From NCBI GenBank assembly GCA_016934875.1, contig JAFGSC010000242.1, forward strand, positions 1-9,357: a stretch of DNA of 9,357 nt, given 5' to 3'. The notes below the pieces were generated by a model. It saw nothing but the letters and a program-made list of their open reading frames with translations. It did no database searches and was not told the origin of the DNA. This document shows positions 6,886 to 9,357 of this stretch, in pieces (the stretch's first letter is position 1; each line of letters starts with the position of its first letter). The stretch is from Candidatus Atribacteria bacterium (GTDB taxonomy: Bacteria; Atribacterota; Phoenicimicrobiia; Phoenicimicrobiales; Stramentimicrobiaceae). Position numbers and translations under genes: made by a program.

Positions 6886-7590
6886 CTATATCATCTGTTC
6901 TTTTTCATAAGGGCGATCGTATAATTGTCGGACTGTACCATTTCTTTTGGCCATCTGCTTGAATCCTATATTCCCAATCCAGCAGAATAATTTTTTACTC
7001 AAAAATGGCTTTCCCATGATATGAAAGGCTTCCACGGGAATGACTTTTCCATGATTTATTGCAGCAGCACTTAAATCCAATGATTTTTTGATATTTTTAA
7101 ATAACCACCCCATTTTTCTTATATCCCTACCCCCTACAATAAACCCGGCTCCCAGGAGTAATCCTCCTAGCCATAGCATCCCAGATTCTCCGGCAAAGTG
7201 CTGACAGATATCCAGGGCTGTTTGTGATTGCGAAGATTCCGGAAACCCGGAATTGATGATTGCCAGAAATTGTATTTCTTTTGGGTCCCTAGTCTTCTTT
7301 CTTTCCTGATAGATCTTTTCAAAAACCTGAAAAACATAAGAAGGAAGACAATCTACATAAAGTGGAGATGAAAAAATAAGTACATCCGATTTCAGGATAT
7401 CATTCAGCCAATACGACACATTAATGTTTTGTTTGTCAGAAAGGGCGCTTCTTAAGTGAATTTCTTGATAATCAAACTTTTGAGAATCAAGCTGGTTGCA
7501 AAGATACAATCCCAAGGTGGCCGAAGCACTATTTTTTCTTTTAGGGCTTCCTACAAGTAAGGAGACCCTTTTTTTAGGACATGGATTCAT
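6886..7590 (-). CDS. Flavodoxin-fold NAD(P)H-dependent oxidoreductase
   Basis: Cytoplasmic flavoprotein of 234 residues, FMN_red/Flavodoxin_2 type, expected to bind FMN and transfer electrons from NAD(P)H or ferredoxin to an unknown acceptor. Seen: phosphate-binding loop GSPKRKNSAS at 14-23, SPLYVDCLPS at 75-84 (the family SPLY motif), NSGFPE at 113-118, a glycine-rich WLGGLLLGAGF at 140-150, and a basic C-terminal half (160-234). No cysteine cluster is present, unlike its partner. The ATG overlaps the upstream gene's TGA as ATGA, so translation is probably coupled; only a weak GAG precedes the start. Codons 5-8 contain an A7-G3 run (near 7566-7579), a possible slippage site. Physiological substrate unknown. 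Confidence 0.82.
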   Translation of the reverse strand: MNPCPKKRVSLLVGSPKRKNSASATLGLYLCNQLDSQKFDYQEIHLRSALSDKQNINVSYWLNDILKSDVLIFSSPLYVDCLPSYVFQVFEKIYQERKKTRDPKEIQFLAIINSGFPESSQSQTALDICQHFAGESGMLWLGGLLLGAGFIVGGRDIRKMGWLFKNIKKSLDLSAAAINHGKVIPVEAFHIMGKPFLSKKLFCWIGNIGFKQMAKRNGTVRQLYDRPYEKEQMI

Positions 7591-8159
7591 ATTTGCTCAA
7601 CGTCTTTCATGAGTTGGTGAAATTTTATCCGAATCTCTTCTTCGGACTGATGGTAATAAAAAATCGCCTGGCTGTAAAGATTTGGATACATATTAATCAC
7701 ATTCCGTTGATTTAAATGAAAAAAGGTGTTTTCCATTCCCGGATTTTTATCGGGTAATGTACCGATAAAAATAAGGTTGGGATACTTTTGATACCTGGGA
7801 ATATGATGGATTTCATTTTGATTAATTCTGAAAAAAGGCATAACATTAGGAATAAAGCGATCGACTGCTTTTTTTAATTCAAAAGAGTAACCTCCGAAAG
7901 TAACCGGTGAAAGAAAAATCACCGCATCATGCTGCATCAATTCTTTGGCAATGAGCCGCCCATCATCATTAATGATACATTCTCCCGGTGTATCAATCCA
8001 ACATGCAAAACAACCCATACACGGGGCAATATTCATTTGGTACAAGTTATAGGAATGAACCTGATGATCGCTTTCCTTTAAACAACGATCAATGACTTGA
8101 TAGATCTGATAAGCATCATCTTCTTTTTCAGAAACACCATTCAGTAAAAGCATATTCAT
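7587..8159 (-). CDS. Iron-sulfur flavoprotein-like NADPH-dependent FMN reductase
   Basis: Flavodoxin-fold protein of 190 residues. Seen: N-terminal strand MLLLNGVS (3-10) leading into an atypical phosphate loop; four cysteines at 47, 50, 53 and 61 in a CX2CX2CX7C cluster followed by INDD at 63-66; SPVTFGGYSFELKKAVDR at 84-101, the FMN isoalloxazine-side motif. The compact cysteine spacing matches the [4Fe-4S] motif described for iron-sulfur flavoproteins of anaerobes, so electron transfer to or from ferredoxin is plausible. Many relatives carry the same cluster without proof of an Fe-S centre. Start: ATG at 8157-8159 lies 12 nt after GAGGA. A TTG at 8171 touches that SD and is rejected; ATG at 8151-8153 is a further option. 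First gene of a two-gene unit with the overlapping flavoprotein. Confidence 0.83.
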   Translation of the reverse strand: MNMLLLNGVSEKEDDAYQIYQVIDRCLKESDHQVHSYNLYQMNIAPCMGCFACWIDTPGECIINDDGRLIAKELMQHDAVIFLSPVTFGGYSFELKKAVDRFIPNVMPFFRINQNEIHHIPRYQKYPNLIFIGTLPDKNPGMENTFFHLNQRNVINMYPNLYSQAIFYYHQSEEEIRIKFHQLMKDVEQI

Positions 8160-8304
8160 GAAAAATGGCAATCCTCGCTTTAATTATTTTGATATAGTTA
8201 TCTAATATATCTATCCAAGCAATGGCAAAAATCAAATTTATTTAAAGTTGATATGAATCATATCACAGTACAAGAGTCAATGCTATCTATGATTGGTTTA
8301 GTCA
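8160..8304 (-). promoter_or_regulatory. Upstream region of the flavoprotein pair
   Basis: This AT-rich stretch has weak promoter-like pieces on the minus strand (TTGCCA near 8222-8227, and TAGATA and TATATC near 8191-8205). None pairs into a full consensus at good spacing. It contains the 17-base palindrome listed separately and a loose dyad GATATA...TATATC at 8191-8211. A 15-codon frame starts at an ATG (8303-8305) overlapping the stop of the remnant upstream as TGATG, but has no SD and ends within the palindrome; it is not called as a gene. Confidence 0.3.
8249..8265. promoter_or_regulatory. Perfect 17-base palindrome, candidate operator
   Basis: The sequence TGATATGA-A-TCATATCA has two exact 8-base inverted arms around one base, about 90 bases upstream of the flavoprotein start codon. 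As DNA it has the symmetry expected of a dimeric regulator site. Overlapping it, TTGAT-ATGA-ATCAT (8248-8261) differs by one base from the FNR consensus TTGAT-N4-ATCAA. Which dyad matters, and which regulator binds, cannot be decided here. Confidence 0.5.
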
Positions 8305-8496
8305 TCAAAAAATACATATGTGCACTTGCTGATTGTTCAGTTGCAGAATCCTTTTAAAATATTCAAGCGCTTCAAAGCGGTTTGAGGGTAATCCGATATT
8401 GTTATATGGATCCGGAAAATATCCACTGGCAACTGCATGTACCTGAACAGCAAATAAATCTAAATTGTGCCGAAAATATTTTCTTTCAAAAACATC
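8305..8496 (-). pseudogene. Start-less coding remnant of unknown family
   Basis: Reading the minus strand gives 63 open codons between TAG (8497-8499) and TGA (8305-8307), with no ATG, GTG or TTG until residue 58. The product nevertheless looks like real protein: AVQVHAVASGYFPDPYNN (16-33), then SNRFEALEYFKRILQL (38-53), a plausible amphipathic helix. Codon choice resembles the neighbouring genes, and 8360-8450 is locally richer in G+C than the flanks. An ATG at 8493-8495 in the +1 frame opens MFLKENIF; one indel in the A/T-rich run near 8470-8485 would join it to this frame. I do not recognise the family. It may be a decayed gene, the tail of a lost one, a frameshifted live gene, or chance. 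Confidence 0.42.
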
Positions 8497-8501
8497 CTAT
8501 G

Positions 8502-8969
8502 CTAAATTTTAAAATGTTTTTCCTTATTTTCCATCAATATCAGCGTAATTTCTTTAATTTCTGAGGGCAATTGCATCATTTGCCAATGACGTTCTGCCTC
8601 TACTGACTTGCCAGAGTGTTTGACCGCTCTTCGGGCATATAATGCTGCTCCTACTGAATGATCAGCCATATGAGCAGTTGCCACTGCATGTCCAACCGAA
8701 CGGGCTATTGCTTTAACAACCGGTTCAGAAGATTCCCTTGCCAGGGCATGGACATTGATGGCAGCTTTTCTGGCTTCACCTACCGTAGCCCTACCCTCTT
8801 TCCATTTTTGAGCAACATCTAAGGCGGTCATCAATCTGCTATCAATATTCTTACCCATCAGCGGCAAGACATGCTCCGAACATTTCTTAGCCCATTCGAT
8901 TAATTTTTGATGTTGTTCCTTGGCGAGAAACCCTCCCCGATGAACCGCTACAAATCTTTTATCCCGCAC
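8502..8969 (-). CDS. Imm-5-like putative immunity protein
   Basis: A 155-residue, mostly helical soluble protein of the family databases call 'putative immunity protein' (Imm-5-like); biochemical function is not established. Seen: family opening MRDKRFVAVHRGG at 1-13, LIEWAKKCSEHVLPL at 23-37, a basic stretch at 56-68, and the hallmark ARSVGHAVATAHMADHSVGA at 89-108 with three histidines, then LYARRAVK and LPSEIKE at 134-140. No signal peptide or membrane segment. The start is GTG with GAGGAG 5 nt upstream. No polymorphic-toxin gene or secretion component lies in the window, so it is an orphan here; relatives are, as I recall, often single genes too. The name comes from family annotation and should not be read as proven toxin neutralisation. 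Confidence 0.85.
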   Translation of the reverse strand: MRDKRFVAVHRGGFLAKEQHQKLIEWAKKCSEHVLPLMGKNIDSRLMTALDVAQKWKEGRATVGEARKAAINVHALARESSEPVVKAIARSVGHAVATAHMADHSVGAALYARRAVKHSGKSVEAERHWQMMQLPSEIKEITLILMENKEKHFKI

Positions 8970-8974
8970 AATAT

Positions 8975-8980
8975 CTCCTC
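8975..8980 (-). promoter_or_regulatory. Shine-Dalgarno GAGGAG before the GTG start of the Imm-5-like gene
   Basis: GAGGAG on the minus strand is 5 nt before the GTG at 8967-8969. The resulting N-terminus MRDKRFVAVHRGG is the conserved family start, which confirms GTG as initiator. Its first base is also the last base of the stop codon of a possible upstream mini-ORF. Confidence 0.75.
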
Positions 8981-9036
8981 TATTTAACTGCCTCTTTTTT
9001 GTTAATTCCTGAGAATATTTTCAGCTTATCGTTCAC
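8980..9036 (-). CDS. Possible 18-codon leader ORF before the Imm-5-like gene
   Basis: A GTG (9034-9036) opens 18 codons, MNDKLKIFSGINKKEAVK, ending in TAG that overlaps the next gene's SD by one base. AGGAG lies only 2 nt before the GTG, closer than normal, which counts against initiation. The same frame is open for seven codons further upstream (KKDPLGD...), so it could also be the tail of a decayed gene. Candidate leader peptide, gene remnant or chance; low confidence. Confidence 0.2.
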   Translation of the reverse strand: MNDKLKIFSGINKKEAVK

Positions 9037-9043
9037 ATCTCCT

Positions 9044-9078
9044 AAAGGGTCCTTTTTTCAATGATCCTTTATTTTTTT
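9044..9078 (+). terminator. Terminator-like hairpin in plus orientation
   Basis: On the plus strand AAAGGGTC (9044-9051) pairs with GATCCTTT (9063-9070) in an 8-bp stem with one G-U pair and an 11-base loop, followed by a run of seven T (9072-9078). No plus-strand gene precedes it, so it may block antisense or read-through transcription, or be fortuitous. In the minus-strand RNA the stem has one mismatch and its 3' arm abuts AGGAG of the mini-ORF. Confidence 0.3.
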
Positions 9079-9115
9079 AAATACTGAGGTCTTACAACCC
9101 AAGAATATTCCCTTC

Positions 9116-9307
9116 TTATTCGTTTAAGGTTGGATGGATCCCTTTCTTAACTGGTTTTTGTATTCCTAAAATTGTTTGTTTAGTGATTCCATAAGCCCAC
9201 TCCTCATTCAAATGGTATTTATTATTCCAGAATAATTTATCAGGATGGCAATCAAAACACAGTTCAAGGTGACAGTATTTCATTTTGCCAGACTTTGGAC
9301 AATTCAT
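9116..9307 (-). CDS. Small cysteine-rich protein of unknown function
   Basis: A 63-residue frame that I do not recognise. Seen: cysteines at 3, 12, 17 and 20 with histidines at 13 and 21 (CPKSGKMKYCHLELCFDCH, 3-21), a pattern that could hold zinc or an Fe-S cluster. It is followed by an aromatic stretch (LFWNNKYHLNEEWAYG, 25-40) and a basic, proline-containing tail. ATG is the first start codon after an in-frame stop at 9332-9334. Only an A-rich tract and no clear SD precede it, which lowers confidence. The clustered Cys/His and protein-like composition argue for a real gene. It lies 146 nt upstream of the Imm-5-like gene in the same direction; the gap makes shared transcription possible but unshown. 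The last 50 bases of the window upstream of it are too short to assign. Confidence 0.5.
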   Translation of the reverse strand: MNCPKSGKMKYCHLELCFDCHPDKLFWNNKYHLNEEWAYGITKQTILGIQKPVKKGIHPTLNE

Positions 9308-9357
9308 TTTTTTACTTTTTTTGAAACTTCTCTACGCCATCATTTTAATGAATCCCG

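Noticed and set aside
8472..8483. 12-base palindrome GAAAATATTTTC after the Imm-5-like gene as a terminator
   Set aside because: All A/T except the end pairs, no loop-forming centre and no T-run in either direction.
8382..8564. Plus-strand 60-codon frame starting TTG in the gap between the flavoproteins and the Imm-5-like gene
   Set aside because: No SD, hydrophobic and low-complexity end, runs antisense into the Imm-5-like gene, and is the shadow of the more protein-like minus-strand remnant at 8305-8496.
9045..9070. Minus-strand peptide GSLKKGPF, like the start of ribosomal protein S19
   Set aside because: Only about seven residues resemble S19 (RSLKKGPF); the frame stops soon after and no other part of S19 is present. 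Coincidence in a lysine-rich stretch.
1..9357. CRISPR arrays, insertion sequences, tRNAs, phage genes
   Set aside because: No regularly spaced repeats, transposase-like frames, terminal repeats or tRNA-like sequences were seen on reading.

Overview
The window reads as a bacterial chromosome segment, AT-rich, with every supportable gene on the minus strand. Strong purine-rich Shine-Dalgarno (SD) sequences, several TTG and GTG starts and tight gene packing suggest an anaerobic bacterium of the Firmicutes or Atribacterota/Synergistota kind. The solute-binding protein has a signal-peptidase I signal and no lipobox, which leans towards a cell with an outer membrane. The taxon cannot be fixed from this sequence.

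Left two thirds (25-6651): one seven-gene operon transcribed right to left. It encodes a periplasmic amino-acid binding protein (livJ), two permeases (livH, livM), two ATPases (livG, livF), a fold-type II PLP enzyme of the D-cysteine desulfhydrase/ACC deaminase family, and a dehydrogenase of the meso-diaminopimelate dehydrogenase family. The five transporter genes make a complete branched-chain-type amino-acid ABC importer. The two enzymes behind it suggest that the imported compound is metabolised at once. Both enzyme families include members that act on a D-configured amino-acid carbon, so a D-amino acid or diamino acid substrate is a reasonable hypothesis, not a demonstrated one. Inverted repeats lie in the livJ-livH gap (a long hairpin), the livF-PLP gene gap and the PLP gene-dehydrogenase gap. 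Strong SDs fix TTG or GTG starts for livH, livM, livG and the dehydrogenase.

Middle (6652-8304): an AT-rich leader upstream of livJ, then two flavodoxin-fold oxidoreductase genes joined by a 4-base ATGA overlap. The first-transcribed one carries a compact CX2CX2CX7C cluster like that of iron-sulfur flavoproteins. Upstream of them lies a perfect 17-base palindrome that looks like an operator.

Right end (8305-9357): an apparent gene remnant of 63 open codons without a start, an orphan Imm-5-like 'putative immunity protein' gene, a possible 18-codon leader ORF just before it, a terminator-like hairpin in plus orientation, and a 63-residue cysteine-rich small protein. No toxin gene accompanies the immunity-like gene within the window.

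I found no tRNA, rRNA, CRISPR array, insertion sequence or known riboswitch. The most unusual items are the transporter-enzyme operon and the start-less coding remnant. Neither is proof of a new system.
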